Of a stretch of DNA of 64,000 bases, positions 35,438 through 44,733 are shown in pieces. The DNA is from Roseateles sp. Lineage in GTDB: Bacteria; Pseudomonadota; Gammaproteobacteria; Burkholderiales; Burkholderiaceae_C. Position numbers and translations under genes: made by a program. The first letter of the stretch is position 1; each line of letters starts with the position of its first letter. The stretch is from contig JAEUPJ010000020.1 in assembly GCA_016790285.1 (NCBI GenBank), positions 62,001 through 126,000 of the forward strand, read 5' to 3'. Under the pieces are notes generated by a model. That model did not search any database, was not told where the DNA came from, and saw only the letters and a list, made by a program, of their open reading frames with translations.

Positions 35438-36550
35438 ATGTCGCATGGCCGGCTCGCAACTGCTGCTGTTTGCCTTCTTCCCCTGGTGCTGGCGGCCTGC
35501 GGTGACCAGACGCCCGCAGACCCCAGGACCGATCCGCCGCTGGTGCGTGTCGCCACGCTGACTGCGGCCAATCAAAGCGCTCGTTCATTCACCGGCACCA
35601 TCGGCGCCAGGGTTCAGAGCGACCTCGGTTTCCGTGTCGGCGGCAAGGTGCTCGAGCGCCTGGTCGAGACAGGGCAGACGGTGCGCCGAGGCCAGGCACT
35701 CATGCGCCTGGACCCGGTCGACCTGCGGCTCGCCGTATCGGCGCAACAGGAGGCCGTCACCGCAGCCCGGGCGCGCGCGCAGCAGGCTGCGGAAGACGAA
35801 GCGCGTTTCAGAGACTTGAAGGGCACGGGCGCCATCTCTGCGTCAGCCTACGACCAGGCCAAGGCTGCCTCGGATGCAGCACAGGCGCAGCTCCGCGCGG
35901 CTGAGGCTCAAGCTGACGTGGCTCGCAACGCGAGCCGGTATACAGAGCTTGTGGCTGACGCGGATGGCGTCGTGGTGGACACCATGGCTGAGCCTGGTCA
36001 AGTCGTGCCTGCGGGCCAGCCGGTTGTGCGTCTGGCGCAGGCCGGCTCCCGGGAAGCAGTGGTCCAACTCCCAGAGACGCTCCGCCCCAGCGTGGGCAGC
36101 AGCGCGACCGCTTCGCTGTACGGCCAGGAGGACGTCACGGTCGCTGCCAAGCTGCGCCAGATTTCCGGCGCGGCAGATCGACTGACCCGCACGTTCGAAG
36201 CGCGCTACCAGCTCGAAGGGGCGCTGGCGAGCGCCCCGCTCGGTGCGACGGTGACAGTGCGCATCCCCGATGGGCGATCGAAGACTCCTGAGCAACTCAG
36301 CGTGCCCGTGGGAGCCCTGCTCGACAAGGGCAATGCGCCGGGCGTGTGGGTGATCACGGGTCAGCCGGCCATCGTGTCCTGGAAGCGGGTTGTTGTGCAT
36401 GGCATTGACGACGAAACGGCGCGCATCTCCGGAGGTGTGCGGAGTGGAGATCGCGTCGTCTCGCTGGGCGCTCATCTGCTGACCGATGGCTCGGCGGTCC
36501 GAATCGAGTCCAAGCCGGCCGCGGCCCCGGTGGCAGGAGGCCGGCCGTGA
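35438..36550 (+). CDS. RND efflux periplasmic adaptor (membrane fusion protein)
   Basis: A 370-residue lipoprotein adaptor. The signal ends at the lipobox LVLAAC. The family layout follows: a barrel-sandwich half (LGFRVGGKVLERLVETGQTV), an alpha-helical hairpin (about residues 95-165), the second lipoyl half (DGVVVDTMAEPGQVVPAGQP), a beta-barrel and a membrane-proximal end. It links the inner-membrane pump to the outer-membrane factor. Its stop overlaps the GTG start of the pump by 4 bases. Confidence 0.93.
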   Translation: MSHGRLATAAVCLLPLVLAACGDQTPADPRTDPPLVRVATLTAANQSARSFTGTIGARVQSDLGFRVGGKVLERLVETGQTVRRGQALMRLDPVDLRLAVSAQQEAVTAARARAQQAAEDEARFRDLKGTGAISASAYDQAKAASDAAQAQLRAAEAQADVARNASRYTELVADADGVVVDTMAEPGQVVPAGQPVVRLAQAGSREAVVQLPETLRPSVGSSATASLYGQEDVTVAAKLRQISGAADRLTRTFEARYQLEGALASAPLGATVTVRIPDGRSKTPEQLSVPVGALLDKGNAPGVWVITGQPAIVSWKRVVVHGIDDETARISGGVRSGDRVVSLGAHLLTDGSAVRIESKPAAAPVAGGRP

Positions 36551-39500
36551 CTGAGAGTCGATTCAACCTGTCAGCGCTCGCCGTGCGCGAGCGCTCGGTC
36601 ACCCTGTTCCTGATCCTGCTCATCTCGCTGGCGGGCGTCCTGGCGTTCTTCAAGTTGGGTCGCGCCGAGGATCCAGCCTTCACGATCAAGGTGATGACGG
36701 TCATCACCGCCTGGCCGGGCGCCACCGCCCAGGAGATGCAGGACCAGGTCGCCGAGAAGCTGGAGAAGCGCCTGCAAGAGCTGCGCTGGTACGACCGCAG
36801 CGAGACCTACACGCGACCCGGCCTTGCGTTCACGACGCTCAACTTGCAGGACAAGACGCCGCCGTCCGAAGTGCAGGAGGAGTTCTACCAGGCACGCAAG
36901 AAGATCAGCGACGAGGTCCGCAACCTGCCGCCCGGCGTCATGGGGCCATTCGTCAACGATGAGTACTCGGACGTCACCTTTGCGCTGTTCGCATTGAAGG
37001 CCAAGGGCGAGCCTCAACGCCTGCTGGTGCGCGATGCCGAGACCTTGCGCCAGCGTCTGCTGCACGTGCCTGGCGTGAAGAAGGTCAATATCGTGGGTGA
37101 GCAGTCCGAGCGCATCTACGTCGAGTTCTCGCATGAGCGCCTGGCCACGCTGGGCATCAGCCCGCAGGACGTCTTCGCTGCACTGGCCAACCAGAACGCG
37201 CTGACGCCCGCCGGTTCCATCGAAACCAAGGGGCCGGAGGTCTTCATCCGTGTCGATGGTGCATTCGACAACCTGCAGAAGATGCGCGACACGCCCATCG
37301 TCGGGCAGGGGCGAACGTTCAAGCTGTCCGACATTGCCAAGGTCACACGGGGCTACGAGGACCCCGCGACGCTGTTGATCCGCAACGGCGGGGAACCTGC
37401 CTTGCTGCTTGGCGTTGTGATGCGCGATGGCTGGAACGGCCTCGACCTGGGCAAGGCCCTGGACGCCGAGTTGAAGTCCATCAACAGAGGACTGCCGACC
37501 GGCGTCAGCCTCACCAAGGTGACCGATCAGGCGGTGAACATCAGCTCGTCGGTCGACGAGTTCATGCTCAAGTTCTTCGCCGCCCTGCTCGTGGTGATGC
37601 TGGTCAGCTTCGTGAGCATGGGCTGGCGTGTGGGCGTCGTCGTGGCTGCGGCTGTGCCACTGACGCTGGCGGCAGTCTTCGTGGTCATGTACGCCACGGG
37701 GAAGAACTTCGACCGCATCACGCTCGGTTCATTGATCCTGGCGCTGGGTCTGCTGGTGGACGACGCCATCATCGCCATCGAAATGATGGTCGTGAAGATG
37801 GAGGAGGGCTACAGCCGGGTGGCCGCCTCCGCCTACGCATGGAGCCACACGGCGGCGCCGATGTTGTCGGGCACGCTGGTCACGGCGGTGGGCTTCATGC
37901 CCAATGGGTTCGCGCGATCGTCAGCGGGTGAGTACACGAGCAATATGTTCTGGATCGTCGGCACCGCGCTGATTGCATCCTGGCTGGTGGCGGTGGTCTT
38001 CACGCCCTACCTGGGCGTCAAGCTGCTGCCTGAGATGAAGAAGGTCGAAGGCGGGCATGACGCGATCTACGACACCCCCCGATACAACCAGTTCCGTCGC
38101 GCGCTGGGCACGGTGATCCAGCGTAAATGGCTCGTTGCCGGGAGTGTGGTGGGGCTGTTCGGCCTGTCCGTGGCGGGCATGGCGGTCGTGAAGAAGCAGT
38201 TCTTCCCGGTCTCTGATCGCCCCGAGGTGCTGGTCGAAGTCCAGATGCCGTACGGCACGTCGATCACTGCCACCAGTGCTGCCACCGAAAAGGTCGAGGC
38301 GTGGCTGGACAAGCAGCCGGAATCGAAGATCGTCACGGCCTATGTGGGCCAAGGCGCTCCGCGGTTCTATCTGGCCATGGGCCCCGAGCTGCCTGACCCG
38401 TCGTTTGCCAAGATCGTCATTCGCACGGACGACCAGAAAGAGCGCGAAGCCTTGAAGCACCGCCTGCGGCAGGCGATTGCTGACGGCCTCGCGCCGGAGG
38501 CCCGCGTGCGGGTCACGCAACTCGTCTTCGGTCCCTACTCGCCTTTCCCTGTGGCCTACCGGGTGTCGGGTCCCGATCCTGCGGTGCTTCGCCAGATCTC
38601 GGACGAGGTGTTCAAGGTCATGCACGACAGCCCGATGATGCGGACCGTGAACACCGACTGGGGCGTTCGCACACCCACGCTGCATTTCACGTTGCAGCAG
38701 GACCGGCTGAACGCGGTGGGCCTGACCTCGACCGCCGTGGCGCAGCAGCTGCAATTCCTGCTGACGGGCATTCCGTTGACGACGGTGCGTGAGGACATCC
38801 GCACAGTGCAGGTGGTCGCGCGCTCGGCGGGTACGGCGCGTCTGGATCCGGCAAAGATCGGCGACTTCACCTTGACGGGTGCCAACGGCCAGCGCATCCC
38901 GTTGACGCAGGTCGGCACGGTCGAGGTTCGCATGGAGGAGCCGGTGATTCGCAGGCGCGACCGGGTACCGACGATCACGGTGCGTGGCGATATCTCCGAT
39001 GGGCTTCAGCCACCGGATGTCTCCGCGTCGATCACTGGGCAGCTGCGGGCCATCGTGGAAAAGCTCCCGGCAGGCTATCGCATCGATGAGGCCGGCTCCA
39101 TCGAGGAGTCAGGCAAGGCCACCGTGGCGATGCTGCCGATCTTCCCGATCATGTTGGCGGCCACGCTGCTCATCATCGTTCTGCAAGTGCGCTCGATGTC
39201 TGCCATGACGATGGTGTTCCTCACCAGCCCCCTGGGCTTGATCGGCGTGGTGCCGACGCTCATTGCCTTCCAGCAGCCGTTCGGCATCAATGCGCTCGTT
39301 GGGCTGATCGCTCTCTCGGGCATCCTGATGCGCAACACGCTCATCCTGATCGGGCAGATCCACGAGAACGAGCAGGCCGGGTTGGATCCCTTCAAGGCCG
39401 TGGTGGAGGCGACCGTCCAGCGAGCCCGCCCCGTCATCTTGACGGCGCTTGCCGCCATCCTGGCCTTCATGCCGCTGACGCACTCGGTGTTCTGGGGAAC

Positions 39501-39606
39501 GCTTGCGTACACCCTGATCGGCGGCACGTTCGCGGGAACGATCCTCACGCTCGTCTTCTTGCCCGCGATGTACTCGATCTGGTTCCGCATTCGTGCGCCC
39601 GGTTGA
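36547..39606 (+). CDS. RND efflux pump permease (AcrB/MexK-like)
   Basis: A 1019-residue proton-driven inner-membrane pump with 12 transmembrane helices and two large periplasmic loops. The proton-relay pair in helix 4 is Asp405-Asp406 (LGLLVDDAIIAIEMM). Helix 1 starts near residue 20 ([19 protein letters not shown]). The length and loops fit the hydrophobe/amphiphile group, with overall character closest to the MexK/TriC branch. It starts at a GTG overlapping the adaptor. With the divergent outer-membrane factor it forms a complete tripartite pump. The substrate is not predictable. Confidence 0.94.
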   Translation: MTESRFNLSALAVRERSVTLFLILLISLAGVLAFFKLGRAEDPAFTIKVMTVITAWPGATAQEMQDQVAEKLEKRLQELRWYDRSETYTRPGLAFTTLNLQDKTPPSEVQEEFYQARKKISDEVRNLPPGVMGPFVNDEYSDVTFALFALKAKGEPQRLLVRDAETLRQRLLHVPGVKKVNIVGEQSERIYVEFSHERLATLGISPQDVFAALANQNALTPAGSIETKGPEVFIRVDGAFDNLQKMRDTPIVGQGRTFKLSDIAKVTRGYEDPATLLIRNGGEPALLLGVVMRDGWNGLDLGKALDAELKSINRGLPTGVSLTKVTDQAVNISSSVDEFMLKFFAALLVVMLVSFVSMGWRVGVVVAAAVPLTLAAVFVVMYATGKNFDRITLGSLILALGLLVDDAIIAIEMMVVKMEEGYSRVAASAYAWSHTAAPMLSGTLVTAVGFMPNGFARSSAGEYTSNMFWIVGTALIASWLVAVVFTPYLGVKLLPEMKKVEGGHDAIYDTPRYNQFRRALGTVIQRKWLVAGSVVGLFGLSVAGMAVVKKQFFPVSDRPEVLVEVQMPYGTSITATSAATEKVEAWLDKQPESKIVTAYVGQGAPRFYLAMGPELPDPSFAKIVIRTDDQKEREALKHRLRQAIADGLAPEARVRVTQLVFGPYSPFPVAYRVSGPDPAVLRQISDEVFKVMHDSPMMRTVNTDWGVRTPTLHFTLQQDRLNAVGLTSTAVAQQLQFLLTGIPLTTVREDIRTVQVVARSAGTARLDPAKIGDFTLTGANGQRIPLTQVGTVEVRMEEPVIRRRDRVPTITVRGDISDGLQPPDVSASITGQLRAIVEKLPAGYRIDEAGSIEESGKATVAMLPIFPIMLAATLLIIVLQVRSMSAMTMVFLTSPLGLIGVVPTLIAFQQPFGINALVGLIALSGILMRNTLILIGQIHENEQAGLDPFKAVVEATVQRARPVILTALAAILAFMPLTHSVFWGTLAYTLIGGTFAGTILTLVFLPAMYSIWFRIRAPG

Positions 39607-39905
39607 CCTTCAAGGCGCCCGCTGACGGAGGCAGCAACACGGCTTCGGGCCCGTGTCAGCGCAGCCCCGTCGCGGGAACTTTCCAGTCGCTCCAAGAGCG
39701 ACACGCCATGCCAGTTGTTCGCCTGACGAATTCGCGTCTTCGTCGGGCGTTTGGAGCCATGTTCGTCCTGGCCGCTTTGTCGGGTGAGCGTGTTGACGCG
39801 TTAGCCAATCATTCAACCAGAGGTAGCACAACCATCTTCTCCGAGCGTCACCGCTCTACCTTTTTGCGCCCCGGAATTCCGCGAAGAACCCTTTTCTTTG
39901 GGGCT
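39607..39905 (+). other. Gene-free stretch between RND pump and multicopper oxidase
   Basis: The plus-strand frame starting at 39708 has a short hydrophobic run (FGAMFVLAALSG) but continues as the antisense of the oxidase gene, so it is not supported. This 299-base gap lies between convergent genes, is less GC-rich than its right flank, and is the right boundary of the accessory block. Confidence 0.5.
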
Positions 39906-41270
39906 TCAGTGGCCGGCGTGCCCGTGCGGCTTGCGCACCTGCACGTCCGCTTTGGCGGGCGAGGCCTGCGCATCCGGCGCCCTGGGGGCTGGGGGGGCAT
40001 CGCCCACCTCGCGTGCGAGCGTGCCGGCCGGGTGCTGGAACCAGCCCGGGTCGGCATAGTCACCGCGCCGCAGGCCGCGGCGCACCTTGAGCACGCTGAA
40101 CATGCCGCCCATGCCCACGGGGCCGAAGGGGCCCGTGCCGGTCATCATCGGTGCGGTGTTCTCGGGGCCGGGCATGTGCATGTGCGCCATCTCGTGCATG
40201 CCGCTGCTGCCCATGGCCATGTAGTCGGGCACGAGCTGCTGGATCTTCTCGGCCAGGTCGGCCTGCTCGACGCCGATCATCGTCGGCACGCCGTGCCCCA
40301 TGGCGTTCATCGTGTGGTGGCTCTTGTGGCAGTGGAAGGCCCAGTCACCCTCTTCATCGGCCACGAACTCGATCTGGCGCATCTGCCCCACGCCGACGTC
40401 CGTCGTCACCTCGGGCCAGCGCGCCGTGCGCGGCACGGGGCCGCCGTCGGTGCCGGTGACGCTGAACTCGTGACCGTGGATGTGGATGGGGTGGTTGGTC
40501 ATGGTCAGGTTGCCGATGCGGATGCGCACCTTGTCACCCTGGCGCGCCACGAGCGGCGCGATGCCGGGGAAGACGCGGCTGTTCCAGCTCCAGAGGTTGA
40601 AGTCCAGCATCGTCATGATCTTCGGCGTGGCGCTGCCGGGCTCGATGTCGTAGGCATTGAGCAAGAAGGCGTAGTCGCGGTCGACCTCGTCGATCTGCGG
40701 GTGGCGTGCCTTGGGGTGGGTGATCCACAGGCCCATCATGCCCATGGCCATCTGCACCATCTCGTCGGCATGTGGGTGGTACATGAAGGTGCCGGGGCGG
40801 CGGGCCATGAACTCGTAGACCCAGGTCTTGCCAGGCGGGATGGGCGGCTGCGTGAGGCCGGACACGCCGTCCATGCCGTTGGGCAGGCGCTGGCCATGCC
40901 AGTGCATGCTGGTGGCTTCCGGCAGGCGGTTGGTCACGTAGATGCGCACGCGGTCGCCCTCCACCACCTCGATGGTCGGCCCCGGGCTCTGGCCGTTGTA
41001 GCCCCACAGCCGCGCCGTGAAGCCGGGCGCCATCTCGCGCACCACGGGCTCGGCGACGAGGTGGAACTCCTTCACGCCGGCATTCATGCGCCAGGGCGCT
41101 GTCCAGCCGTTGAGCGTGACCACGGGGTTGTAGGGCCGGCCGTTGGGCGGCACGAGCGGGGCCTGGGTGTCGGGGGAGGTCTGGATGACGGGTTCGGGCA
41201 CGGCCGCGAGGGCCGCCTTGGAGACGGCCGCGAGTGAAGCCGCGCCGAGCAGGGAGCGTCGGTTGAACAT
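39906..41270 (-). CDS. CopA-like multicopper oxidase
   Basis: A 454-residue periplasmic copper enzyme, with a Tat signal (NRRSLLGAASLAAVSKAAL). The copper ligands are complete: MHWHGQ, FMYHPHADE, HPIHIHGHEF and AFHCHKSHHTMNAMG, the last holding the type 1 Cys with flanking His. A Met-rich stretch follows (MAMGSSGMHEMAHMHMPG), typical of copper-tolerance oxidases that handle Cu(I). At 454 residues it is shorter than PcoA/CopA (about 600) and matches the shorter two- to three-domain group. It is the last gene of a four-gene minus-strand unit, 16 bases after the TolC-like gene. Confidence 0.93.
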   Translation of the reverse strand: MFNRRSLLGAASLAAVSKAALAAVPEPVIQTSPDTQAPLVPPNGRPYNPVVTLNGWTAPWRMNAGVKEFHLVAEPVVREMAPGFTARLWGYNGQSPGPTIEVVEGDRVRIYVTNRLPEATSMHWHGQRLPNGMDGVSGLTQPPIPPGKTWVYEFMARRPGTFMYHPHADEMVQMAMGMMGLWITHPKARHPQIDEVDRDYAFLLNAYDIEPGSATPKIMTMLDFNLWSWNSRVFPGIAPLVARQGDKVRIRIGNLTMTNHPIHIHGHEFSVTGTDGGPVPRTARWPEVTTDVGVGQMRQIEFVADEEGDWAFHCHKSHHTMNAMGHGVPTMIGVEQADLAEKIQQLVPDYMAMGSSGMHEMAHMHMPGPENTAPMMTGTGPFGPVGMGGMFSVLKVRRGLRRGDYADPGWFQHPAGTLAREVGDAPPAPRAPDAQASPAKADVQVRKPHGHAGH

Positions 41271-41286
41271 GGGGTGTCCTGTGCAA

Positions 41287-42723
41287 TCAGTGGGAGGCTG
41301 CGGGCCCGGTGACGGGTGCGGCGCTGCCGGTGGGCAGCGAGGGCGTGACGGGGCCGAGCAAGGCCTGGTCGAGGTCGGCCTGGGCGAGCCAGAAATCGCG
41401 CACGGCGTCCTGGGCGGCGCTCACGGCGGCGACTTGGGCGCGCGCGTCGGCCAGCAGCTCGAAGACGCCGATGAGCATGGCGTTGTAGCGCAGCAGTTGC
41501 TCGTCGGAAATGCGTCGGGCCAGGGGCAGGGCCTCGTCGCGGTGCTGGCGCGCGATGTCCCAGGCGCTGCGGTACAGGCCATGGGCCTCGCGCACCTCGG
41601 AGCGGGCGCGCAGTGCTGTGTCCGCGGCGTCGTGCGCGGCCAGGCTCGCCAGCGCCTCGGCGCGGGGCAGGGGCCCGGGGCCGAAGAGCGGCAGCTCCAG
41701 GGCCACTTCCCAGCCGCGTTGCGTCGGCGCTTCGTTGGAGGAGTTGCGCACGGTGCCCAGCTCCAGCATCGACACCCAGCGAGTCGTGCGCGCGAGGCTG
41801 GCCTGGCGGCCGGCCTGCTCCAGGGTCAGCCGCGCGGCCTGTACGTCCAGCCGCTGGCTCAGCGCCAGCGTCTCGATGTCGACCTGTTCGCGCGGCGCTG
41901 CGGGCAGCTCGGGCAGGCGCTCGGGCAGGCGCAGCGCCGTCGCCTCCTCGCTGGAGAGGCCGAGCAGCCGCACTAGGCGCTCACGGGCCGCCAGGCGCTG
42001 CGCCTGCGCGCGCGCCAGGGCCAGACGTGCCTCGGTGGCGAAGCCCTGCTCCCGGGCGCGGGACAGCGCGTTGAAGTTGCCCGCGGCCTGCATGCGGCGG
42101 GCGAGTTCTTCGCCGGCCTCGGCTGCGCCCATGACTTGGCGGCGGTAGGTGAGCGCCTCGTCGGCCGCGACGGCGCGCACCCAGGCGCGGCGTGTGTCAG
42201 CCGCCAAGGCCAGCACCTGGGTGGCCGCCTGGCGCTCATCGGCCTGCAGGCGCCTGGCTTCGGCCTCGCGCACCAGCGGCAGCGTCAGCAGGCGGGCCAG
42301 GTCGACATGCCAGCCGCGTTCCAGCTCGACTTCGCTGCCGCGCGTGAGCCGGCTGAAGCGAAAGCCCGGGTTGGGCAGTCGGCCAGCCTCGGCGACCTCC
42401 GCCGCGGTGACGCCCAGTCGCGCCAGCCGGGCCTGCAGCGCGCGGTTGTTCTTCAACGCCAGCGCGACGGCCGCATCGGCCGACAGGGGCTCGCGCAATG
42501 CCGCGGCGAGGTCAGCGGCGGACAGCGGCTGCAGGGCCAGGGGCTGGCCGGTATGGGGTTGGGTCAGGCGGCTGACCTCGGTCACGGAGGCGCCTGGCGT
42601 GACGCTGGCGCAGCCAGCCAGCAGCAGCAGGGCAGCGCCGCTCAGTGTGGCGGCCAGGGCAGGGGGGCACCGGCCGGTTCGGGCGGCGCGCAGCGGCGTT
42701 CGCCGCAGGGCAGAAGGAAACAT
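41287..42723 (-). CDS. TolC-family outer-membrane lipoprotein
   Basis: A 478-residue outer-membrane efflux protein with a lipobox (LLLLAGC) after an N-terminal segment and long helical repeats (for example RLGVTAAEVAEAGRLPNPGF). It is more divergent than the NodT-type factor at 33191 and lacks that group's RRPDL block. The ATG at 42723 gives a normal signal peptide. It sits between the small His/Cys-rich protein and the CopA-like oxidase. In other bacteria such TolC proteins accompany CusA/CusB-type metal pumps, but no pump or adaptor gene is in this cluster. Confidence 0.88.
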   Translation of the reverse strand: MFPSALRRTPLRAARTGRCPPALAATLSGAALLLLAGCASVTPGASVTEVSRLTQPHTGQPLALQPLSAADLAAALREPLSADAAVALALKNNRALQARLARLGVTAAEVAEAGRLPNPGFRFSRLTRGSEVELERGWHVDLARLLTLPLVREAEARRLQADERQAATQVLALAADTRRAWVRAVAADEALTYRRQVMGAAEAGEELARRMQAAGNFNALSRAREQGFATEARLALARAQAQRLAARERLVRLLGLSSEEATALRLPERLPELPAAPREQVDIETLALSQRLDVQAARLTLEQAGRQASLARTTRWVSMLELGTVRNSSNEAPTQRGWEVALELPLFGPGPLPRAEALASLAAHDAADTALRARSEVREAHGLYRSAWDIARQHRDEALPLARRISDEQLLRYNAMLIGVFELLADARAQVAAVSAAQDAVRDFWLAQADLDQALLGPVTPSLPTGSAAPVTGPAASH

Positions 42724-42798
42724 GCAAGCCTCTCGGGCAGGACGAGAACCGGTCCGCACGCCTCGGGGGCGAGGCGGCGGGATTCAGGGGAGAGAGGC

Positions 42799-43149
42799 TC
42801 AGGCCCGCGGGGGCGGGTCGGGCAGGGGCGGGACGATGCCGGCCCAGGGTTCGGCCGGGGCCTGCGGCACGCGCGTGGCTGGAGCCGCGGCGGTGGCGTC
42901 GACGACCAGCACCGGCGGCGGCGCTGCTGCCAGGCAGCACGGTGCGCACAGCTTGCAGGGCTTCGTGGCGTGGTGATGGTCAGCTCCGGCAGCCGGCGCG
43001 CCATGGTGCGCATGGCCGGCCTCGGCATGGTGCGCCGGGGTGGGCGCTGGCAGCGGCTCGCAGCCCAGCTGGCCGGCCGCGAGCACGCTGCGCAGGGGCA
43101 GCAGCACGAGCAGCAGGCACAGCATCAGGAAGCGGCCGGGGCGGAGCAT
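42799..43149 (-). CDS. Small His/Cys-rich secreted protein (DUF2946-like)
   Basis: A 116-residue protein with a cleavable signal (MLRPGRFLMLCLLLVLLPL, ending SVLAAG). A histidine-rich stretch follows (PTPAHHAEAGHAHHG, then ADHHH), a dense cysteine block (KPCKLCAPCC), and a Pro/Ala-rich tail. The layout resembles DUF2946 proteins found beside copper genes, and metal binding in the periplasm is likely. It lies 10 bases after the AraC gene and 75 bases before the TolC gene. The open frame, signal peptide and operon position support a real gene; the exact family is not certain. Confidence 0.75.
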   Translation of the reverse strand: MLRPGRFLMLCLLLVLLPLRSVLAAGQLGCEPLPAPTPAHHAEAGHAHHGAPAAGADHHHATKPCKLCAPCCLAAAPPPVLVVDATAAAPATRVPQAPAEPWAGIVPPLPDPPPRA

Positions 43150-43159
43150 GACCGCGACT

Positions 43160-44017
43160 TTAACCGGCGTGCCGCTGCAACCATGCCCGTGGGGACAGCC
43201 CGCCGTGCTTTTGCACGAAGAGCCGGCTCAGCGCCGACGCGTTGGCATAGCCCAGCTCGCTGGCCAGCACCTTCAGCGGCTTGCCGGCGCGCAGCTCCCG
43301 CCGGGCGATGGCCAGCCGCCAGTCGGCGAGGTAGTCCGCCGGGGTCTGCCCGAGCGCGTCGCGGAAGGCCGCGGCGAAACGGCTGCGGGACATGCCCGCC
43401 TGTGCTGCCATGGCCTCCAGTGACCAGGGGTGGCCCGGTGCGTCGTGCAGCGCCGTCAGTGCGCGCGCCAGCGCCGGGTCGCTCAGGCCACGCATCAGGC
43501 CCAGGGGGAGCGGCGAGTCTGGCTGGTCGAGCATCCAGCGCAGCAGTTGCAGCAGCAGCACCTCGAACAAGCGGTCCGCCAGCAGGCGCTGGCCGCAGCG
43601 CACCTGCTCGGCTTCACCGAAGAGCAACGCCAGCGTGGCCTGGATGCCCTGCACCCGGGCCAGCGGCAGCACGATCAGCGGTGGCAGGGCCTGCGCGAGC
43701 GGGTGGCCGTCCTCGAAGTCGAGCGTGGCGCAGACGAAGTCGGCGCCTTCGGCCGGGGCGTTGTGAAAGTCATGCGCCAAGGGCCGTGGGTAGAAGACCA
43801 GGCTCGGCTCGCTCACCTGCAGCCGCTCGACGAGCCCTGTCTGTGCCGCGTGGCTCACCGCCATCTCGCCGTTGCGCATCACGTGCAGGAAGCCGCGCCC
43901 CGGTTGGGCGTCGAAATGCGTGACCCCGCACAGGGGCCCCGCATGGAAGAGGCTCGCGCGCACGCGAAACCGCTCGAACAGCGGGCTGAGGCGGTCCAAA
44001 GGCTGGGCGGCAGTCAT
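43160..44017 (-). CDS. AraC-family regulator (Cupin_6 type)
   Basis: A 285-residue regulator. The N-terminal domain is an AraC-type cupin (SLFHAGPLCGVTHFDAQPGR), followed by two helix-turn-helix units (HPWSLEAMAAQAGMSRSRF and YANASALSRLFVQKHGGLSP). The ATG at 44017 is used; an in-frame ATG upstream at 44095 would add 26 residues of no family character. It is the first gene of the unit that continues with the small metal-type protein, the TolC protein and the oxidase, and it is divergent from a carboxymuconolactone decarboxylase-family gene. It probably controls both sides. Confidence 0.9.
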   Translation of the reverse strand: MTAAQPLDRLSPLFERFRVRASLFHAGPLCGVTHFDAQPGRGFLHVMRNGEMAVSHAAQTGLVERLQVSEPSLVFYPRPLAHDFHNAPAEGADFVCATLDFEDGHPLAQALPPLIVLPLARVQGIQATLALLFGEAEQVRCGQRLLADRLFEVLLLQLLRWMLDQPDSPLPLGLMRGLSDPALARALTALHDAPGHPWSLEAMAAQAGMSRSRFAAAFRDALGQTPADYLADWRLAIARRELRAGKPLKVLASELGYANASALSRLFVQKHGGLSPRAWLQRHAG

Positions 44018-44115
44018 GCGACGATTGGGTTGATTGTCTGGACGAAAGGATACCTTTCGTCTTGCCTGGCCGGCGACAGTGAAGGCCTTCTCCACTGCCT
44101 CTGAAAGGCCACCCG

Positions 44116-44676
44116 ATGACTTCCTCCACCACCTCCCGCCTTCCCCTGCTCAACGCTGCAGACGCGCCCGCGGCCAGCCGCCCGCTGCTGGATGCGGTGC
44201 ACGGCGCCTTCGGTGCCACGCCCAACATGTTCCGGGCCGTCGCCAACTCACCGGCCGCGCTGCAGGCGATGTGGGGCTTCTTTGGTGCGCTGGGCGGCGG
44301 CACGCTGTCGCCGCGCCTGGGCGAGCAGATCGCCGTGGCCGTGGCCGACCGCAATGGCTGCGAGTACTGCCTGGCCGCGCACACGGTGCTGGGCCGCAAG
44401 GCGGGCGCGTCGGCCGAGGAAATGAGTGCTGCGCAGGCGGGCGAGTCCGCCGACCCGGCCACGGCGGCGGCGCTGCGCTTCGCGCTGCGCGTGGTCGAGC
44501 AGCGCGGGCAGGTCGCCGAGGGTGATGTGGCCGCCTTGCGTGCCGCGGGCTTTGATGACGGTCAGGTCGTGGAGATCCTCGCGCACGTGGCGCTGAACCT
44601 CTTCACGAACTACGTGAACGTGGCCTTCTCGGTCCCGGTGGATTTCCCCGGCGTGAAGCTGCGTCGCGCAGCCTGA
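44116..44676 (+). CDS. AhpD/carboxymuconolactone decarboxylase-family protein
   Basis: A 186-residue helical protein. The redox motif CEYCLAAH (two Cys and a His) at about residues 86-93 is that of AhpD-like alkylhydroperoxidase relatives. It could act in peroxide or peroxynitrite stress, or as a small decarboxylase. It has no signal peptide. It is divergent from the AraC gene, with 98 bases between starts, and is followed by a strong bidirectional terminator. The link with a copper-type operon would fit a redox stress response, which is inference. Confidence 0.88.
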   Translation: MTSSTTSRLPLLNAADAPAASRPLLDAVHGAFGATPNMFRAVANSPAALQAMWGFFGALGGGTLSPRLGEQIAVAVADRNGCEYCLAAHTVLGRKAGASAEEMSAAQAGESADPATAAALRFALRVVEQRGQVAEGDVAALRAAGFDDGQVVEILAHVALNLFTNYVNVAFSVPVDFPGVKLRRAA

Positions 44677-44687
44677 CCGCAGATGCG

Positions 44688-44716
44688 ACAAGGCCCCGGG
44701 AACGCCGGGGCCTTGT
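44688..44716. terminator. Bidirectional terminator
   Basis: ACAAGGCCCCGG pairs perfectly with CCGGGGCCTTGT around a 5-base loop, between two convergent genes. The T-tract is short, but the stem is long and GC-rich, so it can serve both strands. Confidence 0.75.
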
Positions 44717-44733
44717 GGGCGGGGCGGGGTCGC

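Noticed and set aside
39708-39905. Short signal-peptide-like frame between the RND pump and the oxidase
   Set aside because: It continues as the antisense of the oxidase gene without a stop, so it is not an independent small gene.
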